A DNA stretch of 64,000 bases from an uncultured Acidimicrobiales bacterium (GTDB lineage: Bacteria > Actinomycetota > Acidimicrobiia > Acidimicrobiales > UBA10347), in NCBI GenBank assembly GCA_937991435.1, contig CALKPY010000007.1, forward strand, positions 51,734 to 115,733, in the 5' to 3' direction. Below the pieces are notes generated by a model that saw nothing but the letters and a program-made list of their open reading frames with translations, was not told the DNA's origin and made no database searches. Of this stretch, positions 17,774 to 27,685 are shown piece after piece (within the stretch, counting starts at the first letter, position 1; each line of letters begins with the position of its first letter). The translations under genes and the position numbers were made by a program.

Positions 17774-19507
17774 CTAGAGTGCTAGGCCTTGCTCTTGCAA
17801 AGCGAGAATCACGTCGGCGAGTGTTGCGACAGGGCGAGGCACTACCGGCACGACGCCACGGAAACCAACATGAACCTGAGCATTAGCCGTTCCGCCAGTC
17901 GGTGTACCGTGAGCGAGAGTCTGGAATGGGCCTACATTCGCGTGGCCGCCCGACAAAGAGATCGACGAAGGTACAGACACTTCACCGCGGTAACCAGCGA
18001 TGACTGCCGAGGAGAAACCGTTACCGGTTACGAATCCTTCTTCGGAAGCGATGACAGCGATGCGGCCGTTCTGAGCGTCGATGTAGGCACCGGCCGACGC
18101 CATGACGACAGCCTGCGAAGCTTCATCGATCCGTGAGACGTTACCGAGTGTGTCGATACCAGCAGCGATGATGGCCGAGCTGTTACCGGCGATCCAGTTG
18201 CCGTCCTGCGAAGCGACGTGCGCGAGGTGCGAGTTGTCGTAGCCTGCGCCAGATGGGCGGATCTGAACGCCGCCGGAGGCGAGCGTGCCGGACTGGGTGA
18301 CGCCTGCGAGGATCTGGACGTTCGAGCCAGCAGCGATAACGTTCTGGGCGCCTTCGAGTGTTGACAGGTCGGCGCCGATGATCGATGACTTCGAGGCGTT
18401 CAGGATCAGGTTGATGTCGCCAGCGACGTTCGCGCAGGAGATCGAGTTCGTGATGACCGATGAGGTCATAGCGAGGTTGCCTGAGCGGCCCGAGTTCGTG
18501 TCGATGGTGCAACCGGCCGAGGCGAGGTTGGTCGACAGGTTCGAGCTGAGGATGCTTCCACCCTGCGAGGCGATGTTACCTGAGCGGTATGACGGGCCGT
18601 CGACTACGGAGCTGAGCGTTCCGATGTTGAAACCGGAGGACGATTCAGCGGTAGCTTCAACCGAGCTGTAGTTGCCGCCACGGGGACCGGAAGCGGTCGA
18701 GTCGAGCGAGCCGACGTTGACAGCATGATCGGTTGTGGCTGTGACGTTTCGGGAGCTGTAGTTGCCGGACCATGAACCGGAAGCGGTAGCTTGGTTCGAG
18801 CCGACGTTCACTGCAGCGATCGCCGATGCGGTCACGTCGTACGAGGTGTAGTTACCTGAGACGATGAACGATGCGGTCGAGCGGACTGCGCCGATGTTCA
18901 CGGACTCTTGGCCGGACGCTACGGCGTCGCGGGATGCGATGTTGTGCGAGTGGAGGCCTGTCGCTGTTGAGTTCTGCGATGTCGACACGGCGTAGGCGTG
19001 GTGGTTCGTGATGCCTGTGATTCCTGCGTCGTCTGAATCGGAGTGCAAGACACCAAGTTCCCCACCGGGAAGATGGGTATCGGGGCCGATGCCGAGGGTG
19101 CGGTGAAGGATCAGCTCGTTAGCGTCGCAACCCGCCGCTGCTTCGGAGTGGCCGTGGTGATCGGTGATCTTCTGGAACGCACCGGCCGGGATGCAATCTA
19201 CGGCCGGATCGAATGCCGTTGTCACACCGTCGGAATCGATCTTATTCGAGACCGGAGCCGCGGCGATCGTCAGATCAACAATGTGATCTGACGTACCGGA
19301 CTGGGTTACACCAGCCGGGGCGCCGTTGATCGTAACGACCAGCGGGGTCTCCTCGGGAAGGCAGGCAACAAGCGTCGCCGGGTCGCCAGTGAAGGCCGAG
19401 CCGTCAGCGTTGAAATAGGAGGTGGTTCCGTCTTCGAGGTCGGTGCCGACGATGACAGGAAGATCCGTTGCCGGATCGCACAGGGTGGAAGAAATGCAGC
19501 AGGCCAT
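17774..19507 (-). CDS. YadA-head-like repeat fibre protein
   Basis: A 577-residue protein, Shine-Dalgarno AGGAA before ATG 19507. Residues 1-50 are the shared module (TLCDPATDLPVIVGTDL, Cys at both ends), then a linker with GVTQSGTSDHIVDLTI. Residues about 180-500 are Ser/Gly/Ala repeats of the SVNIGAVRSTAS, GNYSSRNVTAT, HAVNVGSLDSTASG type, like the YadA head beta-roll of trimeric adhesins. The last residues (TLADVILALQEQGLAL) are shared with the next gene and may be a trimer-forming or attachment end. Likely a virion fibre. The C-terminal tag is also left as a relic at 17555-17593. Confidence 0.65.
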   Translation of the reverse strand: MACCISSTLCDPATDLPVIVGTDLEDGTTSYFNADGSAFTGDPATLVACLPEETPLVVTINGAPAGVTQSGTSDHIVDLTIAAAPVSNKIDSDGVTTAFDPAVDCIPAGAFQKITDHHGHSEAAAGCDANELILHRTLGIGPDTHLPGGELGVLHSDSDDAGITGITNHHAYAVSTSQNSTATGLHSHNIASRDAVASGQESVNIGAVRSTASFIVSGNYTSYDVTASAIAAVNVGSNQATASGSWSGNYSSRNVTATTDHAVNVGSLDSTASGPRGGNYSSVEATAESSSGFNIGTLSSVVDGPSYRSGNIASQGGSILSSNLSTNLASAGCTIDTNSGRSGNLAMTSSVITNSISCANVAGDINLILNASKSSIIGADLSTLEGAQNVIAAGSNVQILAGVTQSGTLASGGVQIRPSGAGYDNSHLAHVASQDGNWIAGNSSAIIAAGIDTLGNVSRIDEASQAVVMASAGAYIDAQNGRIAVIASEEGFVTGNGFSSAVIAGYRGEVSVPSSISLSGGHANVGPFQTLAHGTPTGGTANAQVHVGFRGVVPVVPRPVATLADVILALQEQGLAL

Positions 19508-19518
19508 GATTGAGTTCC

Positions 19519-21363
19519 TTAGATTACGAGTCCTTGCTCTTGAAGAGCAAGGATGACGTCAGCGAGTGTTGTGACAGCCCGTGCAGGCTGCGGTGGCGCC
19601 CCGCGGAAACCGACAGCGACAGTGCCGATGAAAGCACCCGCTCCGGTACCGTTGCCGTGTGCGAAAGTTCCGGGAGTTCCAGCGTTAGCGATACCGCCAG
19701 AAGCGGAGAAACCGGAGATGTCATCGACGAGACCGTTCAGTCCACCGGCAACGAAACCGCCGCCAGCGTTGACCGTAGTCACGGCCGTGTTACCGAAAGC
19801 GAAACTGTTCGAGCCGTGAGCTTCAGCGTTAGTTCCCCATACGCCAGCCTGCACTCCATCAGCGATCGACCCGGAGCCGCCTACGAGATTGTTCTCAGAA
19901 TCGGCGGTGTTGTTGTTTCCGCCGATTAGAGCCGAGTGGCCGTTGGCTGTGAGCGTGTTCGAGCCGCCTACTACCAGCGACTGGTAGCCTTCGACTACGT
20001 TGTTTCCGCCTGCGACTACGTTGATGTAGCCGTTGACTACGTTGTCGTCGCCGCCGACCACGTTCGAGAAGTTGGTGACGGTGTTGCGTGAACCGACTAC
20101 GAGGTTGTTGTCGGGTGCGTTGCCGGACGGGCCAACGATTACCGAGTTGTCTTTACCGGCTGCGACGTTCGAGCCGCCGTCGACATCAGTGTTCTGGCCG
20201 GTTACTTGGTTGGCGTTTCCTGATACGTCGTTGGCGGTACCGGCTGTGAGGTTCCAGTTCCCGTCGACTGTGTTTCCTGAGCCGTGAGTGAAGGTCGAGT
20301 CGCCGTTTGAGTCGTTGTTGTCGCCGCCGGTCAGGCTGTTAAGGCCGGACGTTTCGTTGAATTGGCCGCCTGCGTTGACAGACCATGGGCCGTCTACGAG
20401 GTTGTCTGCGCCGCCGAGGGTCGCCGAGTTGCCGCCAGAGGCGGAGTTGCGGAGGCCACCGGCTACGACAGAGCGCGCTCCGGTCGCTGAGAGGAGCTGC
20501 CCGCCGATAGCGGTAGCGATGAAGGCTGAAGAGGCGGTCGAGTCGAACGAGTTGTAGACGGCGTATAGGTGGTGGGTAGTGATGTTTGAGATACCGGCGT
20601 CGTTAGAGTCGGCGTGCGAAACGCCGATGAAGTCTGCGCCGCCTACGCCCGTGGCTCCGCCTACATGTGCGTCATCGATTACGAGGGACCGGTGAAGAGT
20701 AAGCGGTGAGGCTTTCGATGCCGCGAGGACTTGATCGCCGTGGTGATCGACGACGGATTGGAACGCGAATTCGGGGGTGCAGTCGACGGCAGAGTCGAAC
20801 GCCGAGACGGTGCCGTCTGCGGCTACCTTGTTGAAGGTGTTCAGCGCTGCGCAATCTACGAGATCGGCCGGTGTGCCTGTCCACGCGAGCGCCGTGGTGG
20901 CATCCCAGTAGGTGGCGGTTCCGGTGCCGATATCCATCGCTACGATCACTGGCGTGCCGTCAGGAGCGCACAGGTTCGCGGTGGCGATGCAGCAGCCCTG
21001 AGGAGGATCGAAGAGCACACAGTCGCCGTTGGCGTCGATTCCCATAAGGAGTTCGCCGGTTACGCCGTCGTTTGGTACGTCGCCTGTGACAGGGAACGAC
21101 TGGACTACAGCGCACACGTCGGTGTCTGGGATTGTGAGATCGACAATGTGGTCTGCGTCGCCAGATTGGGCTACGCCGACGGGTGAACCGTTGATCGTTA
21201 CAACGAGGTCAGTCTCGCACGCTTCGAGAGTCGTTGGGTCGCCTGTCCATGCAGTCCCGTTGGGGGATACGTAGGAGGTGATTCCGTCGTTCAGGTCGAG
21301 ACCGACGATGACTGGTTCCCCTGTGGCCGGGTCACAAAGAGTTGAAGAAATACAGCAAGACAT
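19519..21363 (-). CDS. YadA-head-like repeat fibre protein, paralogue
   Basis: A 614-residue paralogue of the next gene downstream. It carries two copies of the N-terminal module (about residues 1-50 and 130-180), a TSDHIVDLTI-like linker, then a long YadA-head-like region of NxxxG repeats (NSATLGGADNLVDG, NSLTGGDNNDSNG, NVVGGDDNVVNGY) spanning about residues 280-560. It ends in the shared TLADVILALQEQGLVI. The Asn/Gly ladder suggests a beta-roll fibre. Presumably an adhesin on the virion. No chaperone domain was seen. Confidence 0.65.
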   Translation of the reverse strand: MSCCISSTLCDPATGEPVIVGLDLNDGITSYVSPNGTAWTGDPTTLEACETDLVVTINGSPVGVAQSGDADHIVDLTIPDTDVCAVVQSFPVTGDVPNDGVTGELLMGIDANGDCVLFDPPQGCCIATANLCAPDGTPVIVAMDIGTGTATYWDATTALAWTGTPADLVDCAALNTFNKVAADGTVSAFDSAVDCTPEFAFQSVVDHHGDQVLAASKASPLTLHRSLVIDDAHVGGATGVGGADFIGVSHADSNDAGISNITTHHLYAVYNSFDSTASSAFIATAIGGQLLSATGARSVVAGGLRNSASGGNSATLGGADNLVDGPWSVNAGGQFNETSGLNSLTGGDNNDSNGDSTFTHGSGNTVDGNWNLTAGTANDVSGNANQVTGQNTDVDGGSNVAAGKDNSVIVGPSGNAPDNNLVVGSRNTVTNFSNVVGGDDNVVNGYINVVAGGNNVVEGYQSLVVGGSNTLTANGHSALIGGNNNTADSENNLVGGSGSIADGVQAGVWGTNAEAHGSNSFAFGNTAVTTVNAGGGFVAGGLNGLVDDISGFSASGGIANAGTPGTFAHGNGTGAGAFIGTVAVGFRGAPPQPARAVTTLADVILALQEQGLVI

Positions 21364-21365
21364 GG

Positions 21366-21533
21366 TTATACCCGTCCAGTTACAGCGACAATTGCAGTCG
21401 CGAGAGACTCGTCGCAGCCTGCAGCGGTCAGAGTCTTGATCAGTGAAGCCCGGAGTGCCGCGTGTTCAGCAGCGGCTTCTTTGCCGAGCTGTTCATCTTC
21501 AGGGGACAATGGGCGGTCAGGTTTAAGAGTCAT
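21366..21533 (-). CDS. Small helical protein
   Basis: A 55-residue protein, start MTLKPDRPLSPEDEQLGK at 21533 with AGGAGA eight bases upstream. The sequence is mainly helical with one Cys (LTAAGCDESLATAIVAV). It lies between two fibre genes; function not recognised. Confidence 0.55.
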   Translation of the reverse strand: MTLKPDRPLSPEDEQLGKEAAAEHAALRASLIKTLTAAGCDESLATAIVAVTGRV

Positions 21534-21544
21534 ACAGAGATCTC

Positions 21545-23008
21545 CTAGTGGACGAAGCAGAAACCGTTGCCGCCAACGGTTCCGTAGCTGAATGTGAGGT
21601 CGGTACTTCCGGAGGCGAGGACCCGAATTTCGAGGCCTCCGCACTGTTCCATGTACTCACCGGGGTCGAGCGTGGTGCGGCTGTAGCAGTAGCCCATGTT
21701 GAAGACATAGATTTGTGGGGTCCGGTTACGGATTTGGGTCCACGTCTCGTCGCAGTTACTGGTCGGGAAAAGGGTCCCGTTGACGTTGTTTGTCAGCGTT
21801 CCGTATTGCTGGACGAACCAGTCGGAGGACAAGACGTTCGCTTGCCAGTAGCCGTAGCCTTGGAAAGTCAAGCAAGTGATCTTCCGGCAGGGCTGGGTGT
21901 TCTCGATCCGGTGGCAGAACTCTGATCCGGGAACGGTGTAGATGCCGGGTGCGGAACCGGCCGGAATCGTGAAGTTCGGTGGGTTGAAGTTGTTGGCCGT
22001 TGTCGGGTTGGAGATGAAGACTTCTTCTTCATGCTGAGGAATCCAGTTGCTGGATCCTCCCGCTGAGGTGTACTCGATATTCGAGTAGTTGACCGTGAAG
22101 GCCGGGACGTCGAGGCAGCTTGTCCGTGGAGCGGGGGAGCAACCGGTAGGGTCGGCTGGATCCGGGACGAACGGCATGTAGAGTCCGTAGCCGCCGTTGG
22201 TTACGTCGGAAACGGTAAGGATGGCCGAACCGGGGGCTACGGCAGCGCCGGAGCAGTCGACGTACGAGCTGCAGTCGACGAGAGTGTTGGCGTCGCCTGT
22301 CCATGCCGAACCGTTGTCCATCCAGTACGTCGAAGTACCAGCAGAAAGATCGATAGCAACAATGATCGCTTCACCTGTAGCAGGGTCGCACATCGTCGTC
22401 GAAACAACACAGCAACCCTCAGGCGGATCGAACAGAACACAATCGCCGTTCTCATCGATACCGACGACCATCTCGCCAGTCACACCATCGTTCGGAACGT
22501 CGTTCGTGACAGCGAGCATCGAAAGCGCGTCGCACAGATTGAAATAGGTTCCGCCGTCCGTGCCGATCGTCAGATCGTTGTCCGCGTCGCCTGAAGTGAC
22601 GACGATGTCGGTCACTCCGCCAGAGGTCGTGACACCCGTCGAATCGCCGTCAGTTGTGATCGTCGGGACGCAAGCAGCGAGAGCTGCGCAATCTACGAAC
22701 AAGCCGCCGTTCGAGTCGATAGCGAGCAGGTTCCCGGGAGAGTTCCCGAGAAGCGTAATGTCGATAATCGACATGAATTCGCCCGACTGAGAAACACCAG
22801 TCGTGGTTCCGTCCGAAGTGACAACGATATCGGGATGGCAGTCAACGAGAGTTGCAGGGTCGCCTGTCCATGGCGTCGCGTTCTCGTTGATGTACGAGGT
22901 TGTGTTCTCGTTGAGATTGATAACAACGTAGACGCGTCCGCCTGTCGCCGGGTCGCACAGGAGCGACGTGACGTTACAGCAGCTCGGATCACATGGAATC
23001 ATTGGCAT
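21545..23008 (-). CDS. Modular fibre-like protein with beta-sandwich C-terminus
   Basis: A 487-residue protein with two copies of the shared N-terminal module (about residues 12-50 and 200-245: LCDPATGGRVYVVINL, MCDPATGEAIIVAIDL), separated by GVSQSGEFMSIIDITLLG-like and GDADNDLTIGTDGGTYF repeats. Residues about 260-487 form a different domain with aromatic beta-strands and scattered Cys (KITCLTFQGYGYWQANV, YVFNMGYCYSRTTLDPG), plausibly a receptor-binding or capping domain. Part of the duplicated fibre family. Function inferred. Confidence 0.6.
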   Translation of the reverse strand: MPMIPCDPSCCNVTSLLCDPATGGRVYVVINLNENTTSYINENATPWTGDPATLVDCHPDIVVTSDGTTTGVSQSGEFMSIIDITLLGNSPGNLLAIDSNGGLFVDCAALAACVPTITTDGDSTGVTTSGGVTDIVVTSGDADNDLTIGTDGGTYFNLCDALSMLAVTNDVPNDGVTGEMVVGIDENGDCVLFDPPEGCCVVSTTMCDPATGEAIIVAIDLSAGTSTYWMDNGSAWTGDANTLVDCSSYVDCSGAAVAPGSAILTVSDVTNGGYGLYMPFVPDPADPTGCSPAPRTSCLDVPAFTVNYSNIEYTSAGGSSNWIPQHEEEVFISNPTTANNFNPPNFTIPAGSAPGIYTVPGSEFCHRIENTQPCRKITCLTFQGYGYWQANVLSSDWFVQQYGTLTNNVNGTLFPTSNCDETWTQIRNRTPQIYVFNMGYCYSRTTLDPGEYMEQCGGLEIRVLASGSTDLTFSYGTVGGNGFCFVH

Positions 23009-23022
23009 AAGAGGAGACCTAC

Positions 23023-26000
23023 TTACTGGTCACACAGCCGCACAGCGACCGTGATGCACTCGGATGGGGTGGCCGGGACAGCCGACACTGGGATCGCTGC
23101 CATGACATCTCCGGCGGCGAGAGGCGTCGACAAGCCGTTGATAGCGAGGCTGAGATCCCCGGCTGGCAGAGTGGCCGTGTTCACGACCGTGCCATTGACA
23201 GCAATGTCGAAAGCCTGAGGCCCATCAGCGGCCGAACCTGCGCAGATAGCGATATCGGTGATGATCGCATCAGCGAACACCGGCTCGCATGGTAGACACA
23301 GCGGGTCGTCGCAGTACTCAGCCATCGACCAAGAAACACGCTCGCATGGAGGCTGCGGGTTGAAGCGGACACAGTCGCCGTTTGCGTCGAGACCAATGAG
23401 GGTTTCGCCGGTAGCGCCGCCCGTGTTCGGGGCGTCACCCGAAGGGGCGATAGCTGTGAGGTTGTCGCACAGGTTGAAGTAGAGTGCGTCGTCCGAACCG
23501 AGGCTCAGATCGTTATCAGGGTCCGTCGAGAGGAGGCATGGAACGATCGCCGCGCAATCGAGGAACAGGCCGCAATCGCCGCCGAGAGTCAGCAGGTTAT
23601 CAGGGTCCGTCGACAGGAGCGTAATGTCGATCGCTGCGCCGGTCTGGTTGACGCCGCAACCGGAACCATCGGTCGTGACCGTAGGTGCCCCGGGGACGTA
23701 CAGGCCGTCGCTTGTGCAAGTGATCGCGTTATCAGCGATCGGCGAGAGTACCGGCGAAGCGGTCGTGATGAACGGAGTCGCCGGATCGCCGGTACCAGTG
23801 ACGGTAACCCGAATGCAATCGGTATCGCCACCGTTGTGGAAGTGATCGTTCGACGGAGGAGCCTGGCAAACGAACTCGGCAGCAGGCCCGTCCCAGATGA
23901 GGACGTAACCGTCTTGCGGGTTGTTGCAATCGACGTCGGCGAGAGCCGAGATCGAGCAGTCGCCAAGCTCGGCGCAAACATCAACGAAGATTTCGTTGTT
24001 GCCGTTGATCGTGATGTCGCCGCCGACCTGGACCTGAAGTCCGTCGGGTCCGCAGACGATAGCGCCGTCTGGGTCGACGATCGCTTCGATGAGGAAATGA
24101 TCGGCGGACGTACCAGAACCGGTGACCGAAATGCATGGAGAACCATCGATGAATGGTTGCCCTACGATGAGGCCGTTCGGGCCGCAAGCCAGCAGGTTAG
24201 CCGCCGACGGATCAACGATCGGGGTAGCAGTGAGAGGCGATCCAGCCGAACCGTCGCCTGTCAAAGCGACGCAAGTGCTGTTCGCTGTGATGAACGGATC
24301 AGTGGCCGGGATCGGAGCGCAAGTCCAGTCGGTGCCGTTGAAGGTGAGGACGTCGCCGACGCCAGCAGCTACGCAAGTGACGTCGTTGAGGTCGGTGATC
24401 GAGCAGCTGTTCAGTTCGGCGCAATCGAACGGAACCTGAGGAATAGGTCCGCAAACGAACGCACCGAGAGCGTTCGACCAGATGAGAGCGTCGCCGTCTG
24501 AAGCGCCAGCGCAGATAACATCAGCCAGATCATCGATCGAGCAGTTGTTGAGGTCTTCGCACTGGAACGCTGCAGGTGAGATGAATAGGCCGTCGTTGTT
24601 GCAAACGAGGGCGTTACCGGCCGCGCCGGAGATAGCGACCGAAACGACGTACGGGTCGAGAGCAGCGCCGGTACCTGTAACATCGATGCAGTCACCTGCA
24701 GCGACATCGGTTTCGGTGCCGTCGGCCATCGAAACGAACAGGCCGTTCGGTCCGCAAACAAGCATGTTCGCTGCTGCAGGGTCGACGATCGCGTCGACGA
24801 TGATCGGGTCGGCTTGCGTGCCGGTTCCGGTTACATCGATGCAGTCAGAACCTTCAGCGTAAACCGTGACGAGTTCGTTCGTCCAGTTCGTCCCGTCGAA
24901 GCACAGGTACTCGCCCGACATGGGCGGAGTTGGCTGCCAGTCGACGTCGCCGAGGCATTCGATCGATACGGTGTCGAGGTGGGTGCAGAGGTCTTGCGGT
25001 ACCCAGTTGGTGCCGTTCCAGACAAAGATGTCGCCGACGTTCACGCCAGTGTCGTTGACGTTGGACAGGTCAGAGATTACGCAGTTGTTGAGAGCGTCGC
25101 AGTCGACGTGGAGGCCGCCGTCTGAACCGATAACAAGCAGGTTGTCTGCGTCTCCGGAAAGGAGCGTAATGTCGACGATGTGGTCGTCGTTGGCGTTGTG
25201 GGTGACGCCTACAGGAGTTCCGTCGGTCGTGACTACGAGAGTCGACTCGGGAGGAACGCACGCTTCAACCGCAGCGCAGTCGACGTACAGGCCGCCATCC
25301 GAACCAGTGAGGAGGATGTTGCCGGTGTCGCCCGAGTTGAGGGTGATGTCGACAAGGTGATCGTCGAGCGGGTTCGGGGTCACACCGGTCGGGTTACCGT
25401 CGGTGGTGATCGTGAGCATCGAGCAAGCGTCGATGGTGTCACAATCGACGTACAGGCCGCCGTCGATTCCGGTAGTGAGGATGTTGCCGGGCTGCAGCGA
25501 CAGGAGCGTAATGTCGACGTCGTGATCGTTAGGTCCAGACTGGGAAACACCGGTCGGGGTGCCGTCTGTCGTGAGTACCAAATCTGGTACATCTGGGATC
25601 GGAGCGTTTACCCAGTTGTTGCCGTTGAAACACAGGTACTCTCCGGCTGCAGGAGCCGGGGTGATAACGTCGCCGAGATCATCAATGGAGCAGTTGTCAA
25701 GTTCGGCGCAGTCCCAAACAGGCGGAGGCGGCACAAACAGTGCCCCATCGGACCCGTAGGTGATGATGTTGTCCGGGTCTCCGGAAAGAAGCACGTCGCC
25801 GGTGATGACGTACGGAGTGCCCGGGTTACCGTCGCCGCTGATAGCGAAGTCGATGGTCGACGTGTCGACGACATCGATCAAGCATGTGCAGCCGGGGTCG
25901 ACTACGCAAAGACCGTTCGGGCCGCACTCAAGGAGGTTCTCGGCTTTCGGATCGATAACGATCCGGACCGGGTCGGTTTGGGTGCCGAGACCGGCAAGAC

Positions 26001-27198
26001 ATGGGCCGTCAACAAAGATGCAGGCGTGAAGACCATCTTGGTTGCATTCGATCAGGTTCTCTGGAGCGGGCGAGATGCCGAGCGTGACCGGGTTGTTTGT
26101 TGTTCCGTCGCCGGTAAGGCATGGGCCGTCAACTTCGAGGCAGACGGACAGGCCGTTGATTCCGCATTCGAGGAGCTGGCCGGGTTTCGCCGATTCGATG
26201 ACAACATCGAGAGCGAAAGCGTTCGGCACCGAATCGTCCACGGACAGGCAGGTTGAGCCGGTGACCGTGGTCGCAGGCGAGTAAAGGCCTGAGGCGTCGC
26301 ACTCGATTGTGTTGTCTGGAAGGTTCGACAGGATTGGTTCTGCCGAGATGACGTACGGGTCGGAGGTGACTCCGGTCCCGTCAACGATGACTTCGATGCA
26401 GGGCTTATCGCCAGGAACAACGACTGTCGACTTGGCGAACAGGCCGTTCGGCCCACAGACCAGGCCGTTGTCTGGATTCGGGTCAACGATGACGTCGGAC
26501 GAAATGACGAACGGGTCGGTGACCGTTCCTGCCCCACCGATATCGATGTTCAGGCAGTCAGACCCGATAGGGGTAGCGAATACCGGTGCGCCAGCGTAAA
26601 GGCCGTCCAGGCGGCACTCGGCCATGTTGCCCGGGTCGCCGGAGAACACGAGGCCAATAGTCGGGGCGTGACCGTTGCCGGAAGCGCCATCAGGATGATC
26701 GCCGGGCACGATCGATACGCCGCAACCTTCGACAGCGAGGAACGGTGTTTCGCAGTCCTGAACGATCGGGCAGAGAAGCGACGCTGGAGGAGGTCCGGGG
26801 TTCGTGATCGATACGTCTTTGATCGGCGTTGGATCCGGGTAGTTGACCAGGTCGCAGTCGAGCTGAACGAGATGCGTCCCGCAGCACTTGTTGTTGACGA
26901 ACTCTTGGATCTCGTAGTAGGTGCCAGCAGGCGACAGGTCCGAGTTGCACGGAAGGTCGCAGGACAGCCAGCAGCCGGTTACCGGGTCGATCTCGACCTG
27001 AAGGACTTCGCCACAAGTCAGGTACTGACCGGTGGTTGTGTCGCAGACAGCGTGGTCATCGCCGAGCGGGTTGATCAGCTTGATCAGCGCGAAACCGTTG
27101 ATTGGTTCTGGCTGATCGCAGAGGCTGGCGAAACAGTTTGTTAGGCGAACACTCACGGGTGCCACACTCTCCGGGGAGATCGATGCCGACGTGTTCAC
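23023..27198 (-). CDS. Giant repeat protein, fibre or decoration
   Basis: A 1391-residue protein if the GTG at 27198 is used; a GTG at 27156 with an upstream GGAGAG is an alternative start. It is made of many imperfect repeats: xxPDNxxxCGPNGLF(V), GDPGNILTTGIDGGLYVDCDT, DGTPTGVSQSGPNDHxVDITLLS and ELDNCSIDDLGDV. They occur dozens of times with a Cys in most units. It shares the GVSQSG/DHIVDITLL element with the three fibre genes downstream. No enzymatic motif seen. Probably a long extended surface protein. Confidence 0.6.
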   Translation of the reverse strand: MNTSASISPESVAPVSVRLTNCFASLCDQPEPINGFALIKLINPLGDDHAVCDTTTGQYLTCGEVLQVEIDPVTGCWLSCDLPCNSDLSPAGTYYEIQEFVNNKCCGTHLVQLDCDLVNYPDPTPIKDVSITNPGPPPASLLCPIVQDCETPFLAVEGCGVSIVPGDHPDGASGNGHAPTIGLVFSGDPGNMAECRLDGLYAGAPVFATPIGSDCLNIDIGGAGTVTDPFVISSDVIVDPNPDNGLVCGPNGLFAKSTVVVPGDKPCIEVIVDGTGVTSDPYVISAEPILSNLPDNTIECDASGLYSPATTVTGSTCLSVDDSVPNAFALDVVIESAKPGQLLECGINGLSVCLEVDGPCLTGDGTTNNPVTLGISPAPENLIECNQDGLHACIFVDGPCLAGLGTQTDPVRIVIDPKAENLLECGPNGLCVVDPGCTCLIDVVDTSTIDFAISGDGNPGTPYVITGDVLLSGDPDNIITYGSDGALFVPPPPVWDCAELDNCSIDDLGDVITPAPAAGEYLCFNGNNWVNAPIPDVPDLVLTTDGTPTGVSQSGPNDHDVDITLLSLQPGNILTTGIDGGLYVDCDTIDACSMLTITTDGNPTGVTPNPLDDHLVDITLNSGDTGNILLTGSDGGLYVDCAAVEACVPPESTLVVTTDGTPVGVTHNANDDHIVDITLLSGDADNLLVIGSDGGLHVDCDALNNCVISDLSNVNDTGVNVGDIFVWNGTNWVPQDLCTHLDTVSIECLGDVDWQPTPPMSGEYLCFDGTNWTNELVTVYAEGSDCIDVTGTGTQADPIIVDAIVDPAAANMLVCGPNGLFVSMADGTETDVAAGDCIDVTGTGAALDPYVVSVAISGAAGNALVCNNDGLFISPAAFQCEDLNNCSIDDLADVICAGASDGDALIWSNALGAFVCGPIPQVPFDCAELNSCSITDLNDVTCVAAGVGDVLTFNGTDWTCAPIPATDPFITANSTCVALTGDGSAGSPLTATPIVDPSAANLLACGPNGLIVGQPFIDGSPCISVTGSGTSADHFLIEAIVDPDGAIVCGPDGLQVQVGGDITINGNNEIFVDVCAELGDCSISALADVDCNNPQDGYVLIWDGPAAEFVCQAPPSNDHFHNGGDTDCIRVTVTGTGDPATPFITTASPVLSPIADNAITCTSDGLYVPGAPTVTTDGSGCGVNQTGAAIDITLLSTDPDNLLTLGGDCGLFLDCAAIVPCLLSTDPDNDLSLGSDDALYFNLCDNLTAIAPSGDAPNTGGATGETLIGLDANGDCVRFNPQPPCERVSWSMAEYCDDPLCLPCEPVFADAIITDIAICAGSAADGPQAFDIAVNGTVVNTATLPAGDLSLAINGLSTPLAAGDVMAAIPVSAVPATPSECITVAVRLCDQ

Positions 27199-27324
27199 TC
27201 TGGCCGTGGTGTTCGGGAGCCGAGCGGAAGGCGAACGTATAAGGGGTGTGGTGTAGTTATGTGGTGTTGAGGCTAAGCATAGCCTCGCGCTACAAAAAGG
27301 TGAGGGAGGGTTCGCAGGTTTTTG

Positions 27325-27624
27325 CTACGAGCTAACAGAGTCCTCACGAAGGACGCAAGCCTTATATCGATCGCGGCGGATCGACATAAGATCCCGCCAG
27401 CCATCGAGGGCGACCCAAACCACGGCCGCCGAAAGGCAGCCAGCACCCATGAAGAATACGTCGGGACGCCTCACCAATGGGGCGACCAGTAGCATCCCGA
27501 TCGCTCCGAACCAAGAGAAGAACACAGCAGTCGCGACACAAAGCCTCACAGCCCGTTCGGAATGCTGCTTCTCTTCCGGCGCGACGATCTCACTAACCAA
27601 CACGTACAGCTTACTGTTACTCAT
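27325..27624 (-). CDS. Small membrane protein
   Basis: A 99-residue protein starting at ATG 27624 (MSNSKLYVLVSEIV). Two hydrophobic segments, about residues 27-48 (VATAVFFSWFGAIGMLLVA) and 54-72 (FFMGAGCLSAAVVWVAL), are joined by a short basic turn; the C-terminus is basic. Two-segment proteins in late regions can be holins, but no endolysin lies next to it, so this is only a possibility. Confidence 0.55.
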   Translation of the reverse strand: MSNSKLYVLVSEIVAPEEKQHSERAVRLCVATAVFFSWFGAIGMLLVAPLVRRPDVFFMGAGCLSAAVVWVALDGWRDLMSIRRDRYKACVLREDSVSS

Positions 27625-27685
27625 GCCCCCAAGGATCGACACGAAAGCGCCGAAACTTGAGGACAGAGCGAACCGCGTTGGGGGA

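Noticed and set aside
27325..27624. Holin assignment for the two-span membrane protein
   Set aside because: No endolysin or other lysis gene was found nearby, so topology alone is not enough.
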